This document shows, piece by piece, positions 34,266-44,989 of a stretch of DNA of 64,000 bases. Location: NCBI GenBank assembly GCA_012656075.1, contig JAAKBF010000247.1, positions 248,001-312,000 of the forward strand, in the 5' to 3' direction. Each line of letters opens with the position of its first letter. Within the stretch, counting starts at the first letter, position 1. This DNA comes from Phytophthora hibernalis (Eukaryota; Oomycota; Peronosporomycetes; Peronosporales; Peronosporaceae). The notes beneath the pieces are model-generated. The model did no database searches and had not been told where the DNA came from. It worked only from the letters and a program-made list of their open reading frames with translations. The position numbers and the translations under genes are program-made.

Positions 34266-35871
34266 TCAGATGCTAGAGCCGAGCTGCACAATGCGCGGGT
34301 AGCACGGCAGCGTGAGGAAGTCCACCATGTCGTCGCCAGTCAGCACCTTGCCCATTATCTCGCCACCAAGCGCCCACTTGTTACCAGGGGTGGCGATCAG
34401 AGAGCGCTTGTTGACGCACTCCTTGAGGGTGTCCAGCACCAGCTCCTTGGTCACCGTCTTACCCTCCACAGTCTTGCAGCTGTGACGGATCCACTGCCAC
34501 ACCTGGGCCCGCGAGATTTCGGCCGTAGCAGCGTCCTCCATCTTGTTGTGGAGTGGAATGCAGCCGCTGCCACGCAGCCACGCCTCCGTGTACACGAGCG
34601 AAACGTCAATGTTCTCCACCAAACCATTGTAGGTGATGGGGCCCGTCGGGGCTCAATGAGCTGTGCAGCAGTGATGTCCTTGCCGGCCTCGGGGATGAAC
34701 GAAATCTGGTTCGGGCCCGACATCTTGCTGAAAGCATCCAAGGCGATCTTGACAAGGCCAGGGTGTGCCACCCACGTGCCGTCGTGTCCCGCAGCAACTT
34801 CGCGCGACTTGTCCTCAGTGACAGCGGCCATGAATTTGTTGTTCAGCTCCGGGTCGTTCTTGACGGGGATCTGAGCAGCCATGCCGCCCATAGCGTGAGC
34901 ACCACGACGGTGGCACGTGCGCACGAGCAGCTTCACGTAGGAGGCCATGAAGGGCGTAGTCATGCCAACCGACGAACGGTCCGGCACCACGAACTTGGCG
35001 TGGTTACGGAACTTCTTGATGTACGAGAAGATGTAGTCCCAGCGGCCGCAGTTGAGACCCGACGAGTGGTTGCGCAATTCGTACAGAATCTCGTCCATCT
35101 GGAAGACCGCCACGATGGTCTCCACGAGCACCGTCGCACGGACAGAGCCTTGGGGGATGTTCAGGTAGCCCTGAGCAGCCACGAACACGTCGTTCCAGAG
35201 TTTGGCCTCCAGGTGGTGCTCCAACTTGGGCAGGTAGTAGTACGGGCCTGAGCCTCGAGCCAGCAGCTCGTGGGCGTTGTGGAAGAAGTACAGACCGAAG
35301 TCGAAGAGCGAGCCCGACATGACCTGGTTGTTCACGAGCACGTGGGCCTCGTCCAGGTGCCAGCCGCGTGGGCGCACCAGCAACGTGGCGATCTTGTCGT
35401 TCAGCGCGTATTTCTTGCCGGTCTGCGGGTGCGTGTACGAGATGGTCTTGCGCGCGGCGTCGATGAGGTTCACCTGGCCGTCCACCTGGTTGAACCACGT
35501 GGGGCCGTCGAGTCCTCAAAGTCGGCCATGTAGCACTTGGAGCCCGAGTTGAGTGCATTGATGACCATCTTGCGGTCCACGGGGCCCGTGATCTCGACGC
35601 GGCGGTCGGCGAGGTCGGCGGGGATGGGCGCCACCTTCCAGTCGCCCTCGCGGATGTACCGCGTCTCGGGCAGGAAGTCGGGCAGCACGCCGGCGTCCAG
35701 CTCCTTCTGACGCTGCACGCGGGCGGCCAGCAGCGCCTGGCGCTGAGGCTCGAACTGCTCGTGCAGGAAGGCGAGGAAGCGCAGCGCGTCCGGGGTCAGC
35801 ACGCGGCGGAAGTCGTCCGAGACGTGGCCCAGCACGCGGACGTTGGCGGCGTTGACGTTGATCTCTGACAT
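34266..35871 (-). CDS. Malate synthase (glyoxylate cycle)
   Basis: About 535 residues, the usual length of the A-type enzyme, which condenses glyoxylate and acetyl-CoA to malate and lets acetate or fatty acids feed gluconeogenesis. Visible landmarks are ITGPVDRKMVINALNSG, YMADFEDSTAPTWFNQ (across a break), RPRGWHLDEAHV, GLYFFHN, GSGPYYYLPKLEHH, MGGMAAQIPVKND and DGTWVAHPGL. The start is MSEINVNAANVRVLGH (ATG 35869-35871); the same frame is open upstream but only from non-ATG codons. Two one-base shortfalls interrupt the frame, both in runs: GGGG 35501-35504 and GGGG 34648-34651. The protein ends ...PRIVQLGSSI and lacks the SKL-type peroxisomal signal common in eukaryotic malate synthases. A strong initiator element lies 47-60 bases upstream. 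Confidence 0.93.
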
Positions 35872-35917
35872 GGCGGGTGGTTTCTGCTGAAGGCGGTCGA
35901 TGTGCGCGCTCGGAGGC

Positions 35918-35931
35918 AAATTGCGGAATGG
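35918..35931 (-). promoter_or_regulatory. Oomycete initiator (Inr) of malate synthase
   Basis: On the minus strand CCATTCCGCAATTT fits the initiator core YCATTYYNCAWTTT at every position, about 50 bases before the malate synthase ATG at 35871. This marks the likely transcription start. Confidence 0.78.
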
Positions 35932-36680
35932 CGTCTGGGATGCGATCCTGAGGCGACGTTCTGAGGCGATGCCGACGTGTGACGTGAAGACGCAATGTCT
36001 TCAACGTGCAATTTCGGCCAATGAGGTGGCGCTGTCGACGTCGCCCGCCTTACAAAAACAAGTGAAACCGACGAGGACCATCACTCTGTCTTGCGTTTTG
36101 TTAAAAACTGAAGTTGGCATTTCGTGCGATGCATTGCCAGGTGTGATCAACTTGATTGGACGGGTACTTTCTCTGCATGTATGGGAAGTCCCCCTCGTCC
36201 TCGCAGGAACGCGCACGAGGCACTGGAAGTGACGCCGCCGTGTCCTCAGCGTTGAATACTCAAAATCCACACTTCCGACTTGCATTGTACCTTCAGGAGA
36301 GGGCCCGTGGATATGCTTGTGGGGCTAGCGTTGCCAGACGATTTCGGTTGAGGGCCCCGTTTCCGGTGCTGGTGGTGCTGATACACTGCAACTTCAACAT
36401 GTTTGCCCTAGCATTGACGAACCCTTTTACGAAGAGATTGTTCACTGCGTTGCAGGACCACTCGCATCAAGAACAAACCGTATTTGGTGTCAATTATGCC
36501 CCGAAAATGTAGCGACGCCTTGATTCTCAAGTGTCGACACCTACGCTTTCCTCTTGCATTTCGTAGAATTTCGTAGTATTACTGTACATGTATTATTAAT
36601 AAATACATGTATTAATACTTCACTTCCGAATTTCAGAACCAGATGCCATTTTAATTTGATTCCTGTTGTTGCTGTCGAAA
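35932..36680. other. Intergenic region upstream of malate synthase
   Basis: No gene recognised. It holds a CCAAT box at 36018-36022, and an A/T-rich inverted repeat with 10-base arms TACATGTATT (36585-36594) and AATACATGTA (36602-36611) close to the 3' end of the kinase gene, where it could sit in the 3' untranslated region. Confidence 0.4.
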
Positions 36681-37891
36681 CTAAATCATGCCGGAAGTGA
36701 GCCCATAATTTCTCTTGGTCGACGGCGTCTTCGGCCTCGTTGCAGTCGCCTCCGAGAAGCTCTTGGAGAGATCAATGGCCAGTCCCAGTGGCACGACATT
36801 TTTGGCCTCTTCAATGAGGAAAATCACTGTGCTGAAAGATGGCCGCTGCATCGGGTCGGGGTCCCAACACGCCTTCATGATCCGGTGCAGGATCTCTGGA
36901 ATATGTGGCAAAAGTTCCGGCCGGAGATCCTCGTGTGCGACGAGGTACGCAAGGTTGATGGCGTCCTTGTCCAGGTATGGCTTTTTAAAGCAGAAGAGTT
37001 CCCTGGTGGTACAACATTTCATCAGAAATGACCATCATAGTAGAGGTGACTGCAGATCCAGCGTACCATAGCACGATGCCGTAGGAGTAGATGTCGATCT
37101 TCTCCGAGTAGTCCTCTCCACGAAACACTTCCGGTGCTAACCACCTCGGAGTGCCGCACATGGTCTGCGCGTTGGTGTTTTTGTCGAGGCTGCGTGAAAG
37201 ACCGAAATCGCTCAGCTTGCACCGAAAATCTTCCGTGATCAGCAGATTTTCTCCCTACGAAGACAAACGTGAACAGTGAATACTCAGTTGCCCAGCATAA
37301 AATACAACTGTGCTCTACCTTGATATCGCGGTGAAGCACAGCAGGATTAAGCGCGTGAAGATAGGCACACGCTTTCGCGCAGTCCATCGCAATTTCGAGC
37401 GTGAGGCCCCACGTAATGTTGAGTTGTTTGCTCCGAGCGAGTTGTAGTAGGTCGGCCAGCGATCCAGCGCAGAGCTCTGTGAGGAGACAAAGCGTGGGTG
37501 GCTCGAGCACTGCACCTAGGAACATCACGATGTTGGGGTGCTGCAGAATGGAGAGAATGGAGAGCTCGTTCTTAAAGTCCTGGACGGTTTTAGCAGAGTA
37601 TCGCTGAGCAAGAAGCCGTTTGAGAGCGACGTGTTTGCCTTTGTAGAATGCCTTGTACACAACACCAAAGGTGCCCGTGCCAATCTGACTCTCGATCTCG
37701 ATCTCATCGAAAGGAATCTTGAGTCCAAAGAAGACCGAGTTGTCGAGGCGTCTCGAGTCTGTGATCGGGTTCACGCGGTGCTTCTTCTTCGACAAAGCAA
37801 CGTAAACGAGGGTACCGGCTTGTGTGGTTGACTGGAAGTGGTGCGTCAACGGTGACACCGTCACAGGTTCGCGCGAGAACATGCCACCCAT
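36681..37891 (-). CDS. TKL-type protein kinase with N-myristoylation signal
   Basis: Three exons (37891-37319, 37254-37067, 37002-36681) join in frame to 360 residues without any break. All core motifs are present: Gly loop GTGTFGVVYKA, Lys in VALKRLL, HRDIKGEN across the first intron, DFGLSR, activation segment GTPRWLAPEVF, and the C-lobe WELFCFKKPYLDKD across the second. The APE context and the GTxRWxAPE form are typical of tyrosine-kinase-like Ser/Thr kinases, abundant in oomycetes. I chose the ATG at 37891 because it gives MGGMFSR, matching the myristoylation consensus MGxxxS; a longer in-frame start at 38008 exists but adds an unremarkable segment. No membrane segment is present. It lies 258 bases downstream of the Cys-repeat membrane protein on the same strand. 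Confidence 0.88.
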
Positions 37892-38149
37892 GTCATAGGG
37901 AGTCTCGCTCGTTAGTTGTTGGATCAGCACTGGGCAGCGAAGGCGATGAACCAAATGAGAAGCTGAATTGCAAGAATGCTTTCTATTTGCAGTCGAGGAT
38001 ATTTTCATCGAGATTTCAAGAAACTATTGTTCTGATGGTACCTGTATTGAATTATAATACGAGTTGCATTATGAATGAGCTTGAAAGCTAAAGAAAAGTG
38101 TTGCACTACTGTTTTGCAAGGTGGGGGACACGCTCATCTGCATCGGATC

Positions 38150-41100
38150 TCAGATGTCTTTGATGACACCGGGCTCACCAACATTTGAAGTGATCAGCAC
38201 GCTGGCGCGATTCTCGTCGTCAGGGCTTACCTTCTCATTGCCCGATGGCTGAGCGTCATTACCGGTACCCGCTAGACTTCCGATTGTCCGTTTGATGCCG
38301 AATGCTGCCAACCCCAAGGCAGCGATGGCACCGACACACGCTGCCCCGCCGATAGACCAGTAGACAACTGTATTCTTGATCGGCTCGATGCCTTCGGGGC
38401 TTAGTGCTCTCTCCTCGGCAGAAATGGCACGGGCCACTTCGCCTGAAAAACTGGTGCTGCTTTCTTCGTCTGGAAGAGTGCTCTCTGTACCGGATAGATC
38501 ATAAGGCACGCTGGTGCCGTTCACAATCGCACAGTATTCAAGATACTCAGAGGTGTTTGTTGGAAACCTCATGCAGTACCGGCAGCCGGCGTCACCGATG
38601 CAGCCTGAAGCTAGGCCCTCTGGGCAGTTAACAGTATCGAGAACGACGCCAATGCCCCTTCCGCTTGGCCATCAGCCAACGATACATCTGCACACGCATC
38701 ATCCTCTTCCGACATAAACTCCGCCGACTCGTGGAGTGACACAATCGTGTCCGCAGAGATGGCTTCGTGTGTGTCCTCAATGAAGGCGATCGTCTTAAAG
38801 TTGATATCAGCGCCGTTGTCGGAGGAAGGGATATCGGAGCAACTTATGTACGAGTGTGACTGGGTTGTCTCGAACCGTTTGCAAAAGCGGCAGGTGCTAT
38901 CCACACAGCCAACACCTCCATCGCCACATCGGATGTCGGTAACGACGTCCAAGCCAAGACTCTTGTCGCCATCGGACACAGTTTGATAGCAATCCAGCGG
39001 GATTGAATATGGGGATGTTGTGGAGACCGGCGCGGTTGTCGGGGCGGCAGAAGTCTTAACAGGAGCACCGGTCGTAGGAGTTGTTGTAGCCGGGGAACAT
39101 TCGCACTAGATGAGTAGTCCGAGCAGCTTCCGAAATGGGCCGATTGATCCGTAGATTTTGTCTTGCAGAGCCGACAAACGCTATCCATACAGCCCAGTCC
39201 ACCGTTTACACAGCTCACATCCGTGATGATGTTGATTCCAACCGCAGCATCGCCGTCCGCCACAGTTGACGTACAAACCTTAGTTGTACTTGTGCTTGTT
39301 GTCGGGGCAGCGGTGGATGGACTTGTGGTCGGGACAGCGGTGGGCGGACTTGTGGTCGAGCCGGCGGTGGGAGGACTTGTGGCCGAGGCGGCGGTGGGAG
39401 GACTTGTCGTCGAGGCAGCGGTGGATGGACAACTATTCAGGTGCGCCGACTGAGTGGTGTCCTTTGCCTTGCAGTACCGACAAACAGTGTCAATGCATCC
39501 CATGCCCCCACTTGCACAACTAGCGTCAGTCACAATGTTAATGCCGACAGCTGCGTCCCCAGCGCTTACAGCCATGGCACATGTGCTGGCAGGCGTTGCT
39601 TCAATACTTTCGTGCGATGAATCCGTGTTTTCAACAGATGCATCAGCATTTTCAGTGTCGTAGCTTGAATCCGTGCTTTCAGACGAATCCGTTGTGGAGG
39701 TGAGTTTTCGTGTCTGGGTCTCGGAATCGTCGACAATCGGGATTGGTACAAAGCTGATGTCAGAGCCGACATCCGCGGACGGGATACTGGAGCAATTGAG
39801 GTATGTCTGCGACTGGATTGTATCAAATCGCTTGCAGAAGCGGCAAACGTCATCAAGCAGCCAGCTCCGCCCTCGCTGCAGCGGATATCGGAAACGATGT
39901 CCAGCCCAACTCCCTTGTCTCCGCTTGACACTGTGCGTGAGCACTGGAAGTTGATTGAAGGGGTACTGGATGTCGCTGTCGGGGTGGTTGCGGCGGGTGT
40001 CGGTGCTGGGGTAGTTGTTGTCGGGGCCTTGGTACCAGTACCCGTGATTGTAGCACAATCCACGTAAGACGACGACTGGGTAGTTGTCGTAAGTCTGCAA
40101 AAGCGGCACACAGTATCAATGCAGCCTAGACCGCCCGCCGCACATGAAGTGTCCGTGACAATACTGATCCCTACTGCCGCATCACCCGCTGCCGCCGTAA
40201 TGCTACAAACTGCAGGAGGAGAGGAAGTTGTTGGATCTGAGGTCGCTGTCACGGGGACGGTTGGTGCCGGCGTTTTAGTCGGAGCTGCTGTACTCGGTGC
40301 CGGTGTTACCGCGGTTGGTGCTGGTGTTTTAGTCGGAGCCGCCGTACTCGGTGCTGGTGTGATTGTCGGCGCTGCAGTGGTTGGTGCCGGTTTGGATACC
40401 GTTCCTTCAATCGAGGCGCAGTCTACGAACGACGCGGACTGAGCGGTAGTCGTCACTCTACAAAATCGGCATACCTGGTCAAGACACCCCAAGCCTCCGC
40501 TGGCGCAACTGGAGTCGGTCACGATCTTGATACCGACTGCCGCATCACCGTCCGACACTGTCTGGGTGCACGTTTGCTTCGTCGGTGTTGGCGCAGAGGT
40601 AACTGGAGCTGCGGTGACAGCAGGCGCGATTGTAACCGGTATCGAGGTGGTGGTTGTTGGCGGCTGCGTAGTCGAAGTGGAGCCCCCGATCGACGAACAA
40701 TCGACATAAGAAGCAGATTGGGTCGTCGTTGTTGCTTTGCAAAATCGGCAGATATTGTCGATGCAGCCCAACCCACCCTGTGCGCATGTCGTGTCCGTGA
40801 CGATTTTAATTCCAACGGCAGCATCGCCTTCCGAAGAAACTTGGCTGCACGAGGGCGCGACTGTAGTCGAGATAAAGTTTGAGCAGTTCTGCAAGTACGA
40901 CGATTGTGGAGTCGCTTTTGATTGACAAAGGCGGCAGACATTGTCCAGACATCCAAGGCCGCCGTTCACACAGGTCGCATCGGTCACGATGTTAATGCCT
41001 ACTGCGGCGTCTCCCTCAGATACCGGCGTTGTGCAAACTTTAGCGCCCGCCTCAAACGCGCCTTCTTCTTGCCGGCTAGATGAACCAATTGGTGAGATAG

Positions 41101-41701
41101 AAGACTCGGGTGTTTTAGCGTCACTAGTACCAACGATCGGGGCGTCCCCGGCATCGCTATCAGTGATTGACCCTGAGGCACTGCTTTCGCTTTCGACCCA
41201 CGGGCACGGCACAAACTGGGACGACTGGGGAGTTGACTGAGTCTGGCAAAATCTGCAGTGGTCATTGAAGCAACCGATGCCTCCATACAGGCAGGAGGAG
41301 TCTGTCATGCCACCTACGCCAACTGCAGCATCACCGCTCGAAACACCACAAGAACCAGTCGAGATCGTTAAAGGTGCCATGGACGGAAAAGTCGCACCAA
41401 GCGAGTCACAGCTCTCAAGGTGCGCCGACTTTAGCGTGTCCAGCACTTTGCAGTATCGGCAGTGGTCATTGTAGCAGCCAAGACCACCATCAGTGCACGT
41501 AAGATCAGTGACCACTTGAATGCCGAACGCTTTGTCTCCATCAGAAACACTGCAGCTTTCCAACAGTGTATCTCCTACGGATCCGGACGCCGAATTGCTG
41601 TCATTTGACTGAGCGAGAATTGTCGAAGCTCTGAAGGCGAAAGCACATATTGCTGCAACCTGTACAACGGAGCGCAAGCCCCCGCCTGGAGAATACACCA
41701 T
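38150..41701 (-). CDS. Mucin-like single-pass surface protein with eleven six-Cys repeats
   Basis: About 1,180 residues. The N-terminus (MVYSPGGGLRSVVQVAAICAFAF..ILAQ) is a signal peptide. Eleven repeats of about 55 residues follow, pattern C-x4-7-GD[AK]-x-GI-x-I-[VT]-TD-x2-C-x2-GGLGC-x-D-x-VCR-[FLY]-C-x5-T-x-QS-x4-C, i.e. six cysteines each and probably three disulfides. Repeats 4-9 are separated by Thr/Pro/Ala/Ser linkers likely to be O-glycosylated, partly built from minisatellite DNA (39310-39430, 40258-40365). The C-terminus has one membrane segment (VVYWSIGGAACVGAIAALGL) and a ~50-residue cytoplasmic tail ending VGEPGVIKDI. Three one-base frame breaks occur near 39854 (one C short), GGGG 39092-39095 and CCCC 38655-38658. 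No known domain is recognised. The build suggests a cell-wall-spanning or receptor-like protein exposed at the surface. Confidence 0.8.
39310..39430. repeat. 27-bp coding minisatellite (4.5 units)
   Basis: Units start GCGGTGG[GA]... at 39310, 39337, 39364, 39391 and 39418. Being a multiple of three it adds nine residues per unit to the Thr/Ser/Pro linker between two Cys repeats, so copy number can change without breaking the frame. Confidence 0.85.
40258..40365. repeat. 54-bp coding direct repeat (2 units)
   Basis: Two 54-base units beginning CGGTTGGTGC at 40258 and 40312 differ at a few positions. They encode a duplicated 18-residue Thr/Pro/Ala linker (TPAPSTAAPTKTPAPT type) in the surface protein. 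Confidence 0.8.
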
Positions 41702-43561
41702 GACACCTTCAAATCCAATCTACTTGACCTTCTGCCTGCACACTCGGACTGCGATGTTCGCACCGGGTTCAAGAATGGTCTGGGCCCACTGTGTGTGGGA
41801 TGTATATCATGGGATCAAGTCTATCCGTGATCGGTTTCAAGCACCAAAGAGCGTGGAATGCCCCGCTTCGCATGTTATCAATGACATACCCACTGTTCGC
41901 TTTGCACTTCGCGGCAAATGCCGTTGAGGGGCTGGCGCTGAGCATTTTCTTCATGCGAAGCCACAATCGCTGCACCAATGCAGATAGATATAATAGGACA
42001 GTCGGCTCGTTTCATCATGCATCTACTTCCAGTCTATTTTTGGGGTGAAAACGAATGCGGTGTTTGCCCGTACGCGATCGAGCAGGAGGATAGAGCTGTT
42101 CACATTGCATCCGCTCACAGTATACCAGCACAAGCTGAGAAAAGAGGACGGGCGTATATTTGATGGTTGAACTCTAAGCTATTTGACCCCTCGTCGCCGC
42201 TGGTTGTGCGCAGTTTGGTTGCACTTGTTGACCAATCGACTACGTGGTGAATCTGGCTGCCTTTTGGGCCAGACACACGCTGGTGCTTGCAGCCATTCTC
42301 TGTTTGCGCACTCTTGCAGGAATTGTCTGCTTTGAATTGAGGACGGGCAAGGCGAATCTCGTTCGCGAGGTGCTCATAGTTTTTGCGCGGATAGGCCCAT
42401 TGAAGCGCCACGCGAATCTTCGCGCCAGAAATGGTCATCTCGGCACTGCCAACTTTTACCGGCGAGAGGCTCTCGCCGAGTGCGCTGCTTGCCCTACACA
42501 AAATAAACTCAGATACGCTTCATGTATTCCAGCGCATGGGAAATTGCTACCCACCTAACTACAGTACTGTACTTATTGCAGATTTGGTGAACTTTACAGT
42601 ACTCAATATCGATGCTCGAAGCAGGCAACCACTGATAATTGTACATGTTGTAGTTATTAATTTATGTACTGTAGTACATGTTCGTGACTTTCAGGGCCGT
42701 AAAGTAAAGTTGTTCGCATTCCACCAATACAACTTGTAGCAGAACAGAAGCAAATTGGAAACCATTTCCAAACGCACTGACCAAGCAGAAATGAAAGCGT
42801 AAAATCCAGCGACAGCTGAACAACAGGTTGTCGATATTGAACTCCTTCACGGTGAAGCAAATTGTAAACACGGACGAGAGCGAGGGCGTGAACAAGAGAA
42901 CGCCTTCTTCTCGTCGAGAAGTTCTCGACTCGAGGTCCTCGAAGACAAAACGTGCCATTCTTACATGTATTCGCGATCAGGTTAGAAAGACCTGGTAAGC
43001 TTAAGTTTGATTCTGCCCTCAACTTCACCGACGAACTTTGGGCGATTGACAGTGGAACCTGCGCTTTCGGTCCGGCGGGCACGCGTTTTGGGCCTTGGAC
43101 CTGTGATGACAAACGGCGCGTCCTAGTTTTTTTGCGTTGCTCGAATCTCGTGCTGGTTTCCCGAACACTTGTTTTGAGTACGTTCCGAATCTCGAATCTT
43201 ATTGACGACCGAGTGGCTTTTTCTTACAATAAGCAATTTACAGCCAAGTTGCAAAAGTGGATTCAATTCGTCTCAATGTGATAATAAACATTATGGTTTC
43301 ATCCCTGTCATACCTCGTTTTGGCATCCCTAAGGAAACCCACCTGGTGTTCAGTTCCTGCAAATTGTAAATTGCCGCCGACATGAATCTCCTCATTGAAG
43401 CACGCGGAGAGGACCGAGTTGACAATTGCGTATGGCTGGGTTTCGGGCATGAACACGATATTACGGCCTTTCGGAATCTCCGCTGTTCCTTCGTGCTCGT
43501 ATCGTTGGCAACGTCGCTCATCACTTTCCATTCCCACCCCAAACCGCCCATTCTCGAGACC
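41702..43561. other. Intergenic region, no gene recognised
   Basis: 1.86 kb between the divergently oriented surface-protein and SPX genes. Short frames occur on both strands but start only at non-ATG codons or have no protein-like composition. A 16-base palindrome ATGTACTGTAGTACAT is at 42664-42679 in an A/T-rich patch. The last ~60 bases carry the probable SPX promoter. Confidence 0.5.
43516..43531 (+). promoter_or_regulatory. Weak initiator candidate for the SPX gene
   Basis: GCTCATCACTTTCCAT starts like the oomycete initiator (GCTCATT) but diverges after six bases. It lies 30-46 bases before the ATG at 43562. Confidence 0.3.
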
Positions 43562-44614
43562 ATGAAGTTTGGCAAAGGTCTGTTGCAGGAAATCGTCCAG
43601 AGCAACCCGGAATGGGCACCCTTTTGGCTCAACTATAAAATCCTCAAGAAGCGCATTAAAGCCGTGACCCGCGCGGCCCACCACGCCGCCAACCAGCGTG
43701 ATATTTGTACGTGCTTTTTTCACCAGGACCTTTCAGGCAATCAGGACAAGTTGCTCATAGAAATGTTCGCGTTTAACAGCCGAATCGGAGCTGGAAGTGG
43801 CCTTCTTCCGGGACCTCCAGGTCGAACTCAAGAAGATCTCGCTCTTCTACGCCGCGGAGGAGAAGCGCTGCTCCTTCCGCTACCATCAACTACGCTCTGT
43901 GCTCAAGACCCTAAAGGTTTGTAGTTAAAACGTGCTTTGCGGTCCAAAACACACCCGATTCTAACATCAGTACGCTTGGTGTTCACCAGAAACGGGAGAA
44001 GATCGAGGCGTTCGAAGCGCAGCGACTCATGTTCGCCTTTGTGCACTTCTATCGAGAGTGCATCCGTCTCGAGAACTTCGCCGTCATTAACTACCAGGGG
44101 TTTTCCAAGGTGAGACCGAAACGTGTCGTAATGTCAATTCAAGAGGAATACCGATCTAACCGTATTCGACTCGGCAAAACAGATCTTGAAGAAGCACGAC
44201 AAGATGACGGGGTACAACACGCGCTCCAAGTACATGCGCCGCAAGGTGAACCTGTCCTCATTCTCGAGCTACCCGACTCTGCTACGAATCTTGGCCAGCA
44301 CTGAGGAAATGTTCCATGAAGTGGAGCGCGACACCCGCATGGCGTCCGCCGTGTCCAGCATCAAGCTCAACATCGAGCCACAGGTGACGACGGACACTGA
44401 CAGCGCCCACGTGTTTGCGCCGGTGGTTCATATCCCCACTGAGGCGGGAAAATCGTCGTCCCCTGTCAGGGCCAAGTTTTCGTCGCTGCCTCCCATGTTC
44501 CCGTCTCCCCACCTCACGCCGTCCAATTCATCGGCCCCAGCCCCTTCATTCCCCGCTTCGGTGCTGTGGAACTCGAATGAGCAGGACGAGTCGGGGCAGA
44601 AGTTCCAGCTCTAA
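43562..44614 (+). CDS. Stand-alone SPX-domain protein
   Basis: Four exons (43562-43706, 43780-43916, 43990-44109, 44183-44614) join cleanly to 277 residues with no frame break. The first ~200 residues are an SPX domain: MKFGKGLLQE at the start, YKILKKRIK as the first basic cluster, FRDLQVELKKISLFYAAEE, then ILKKHDKMTGYNT with the second Lys cluster. SPX domains bind inositol pyrophosphates through these lysines and report cellular phosphate status. The remaining ~75 residues are Ser/Pro-rich and disordered; there is no EXS, RING, MFS or VTC catalytic domain, so it is comparable in build to plant SPX1-type regulators, although a partner is not visible. Confidence 0.92.
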
Positions 44615-44989
44615 AATGTGCGACGCACGTCATATCAACGTTTAATTTATCGGCAGCAAAATTAAGTCGCGAAGCAGGCATTTGATCTTAATGAAGCATG
44701 GCATCATTTCCCAGGCCGTGCATCCTGAATTGTACAAAGCATTTTGAGTGTAACGTTAACTTAGTAAAATATGCGTATTATAGTACTTCGAGCAAGAACG
44801 CCAGCATTACTACTACTGCTACTACTACGTAGTTTTTAAATACTATTGTAGTAGTACTTTCATTGAAGTAGTTTTGCACTTGCTGAAACGTTAAAACGTT
44901 TTCGTTTTAACAATAGCAAGTTTCACGTTTCGAATTAGAAAAAGCAACGCAAAACATTCCCCTTTCAACTTCGATCCACGTTCGGCATT
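44615..44989. other. Short intergenic region with triplet tract and hairpin
   Basis: Contains a TAC/CTA-type triplet patch (about 44806-44832) followed by a GTAGTAGTA stretch (~44853) that can pair with it, and a perfect hairpin GTTAAAACG (44890-44898) / CGTTTTAAC (44903-44911) with a TTTT loop. No coding region. Confidence 0.55.
44955..44968 (+). promoter_or_regulatory. Initiator candidate for the ankyrin gene
   Basis: ACATTCCCCTTTCA resembles the oomycete initiator core YCATTYYNCAWTTT and is followed by a pyrimidine-rich stretch; it lies 22-35 bases before the ATG at 44990. Confidence 0.45.

Noticed and set aside
34266..35871. Breaks in malate synthase as introns
   Set aside because: The coding sense continues directly across GGGG 35501-35504 and 34648-34651 with one added base; no sequence needs to be removed.
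36681..41701. Surface protein and kinase as one split receptor kinase
   Set aside because: The surface protein ends at a TGA after IKDI, and the kinase frame has an upstream in-frame TAG just before its first ATG, so no single-base change fuses them.
42115..42501. Minus-strand frame of 128 codons in the 41.7-43.6 kb gap
   Set aside because: It opens at a TTG, not an ATG, has no recognisable domain or splice signals and may be chance.
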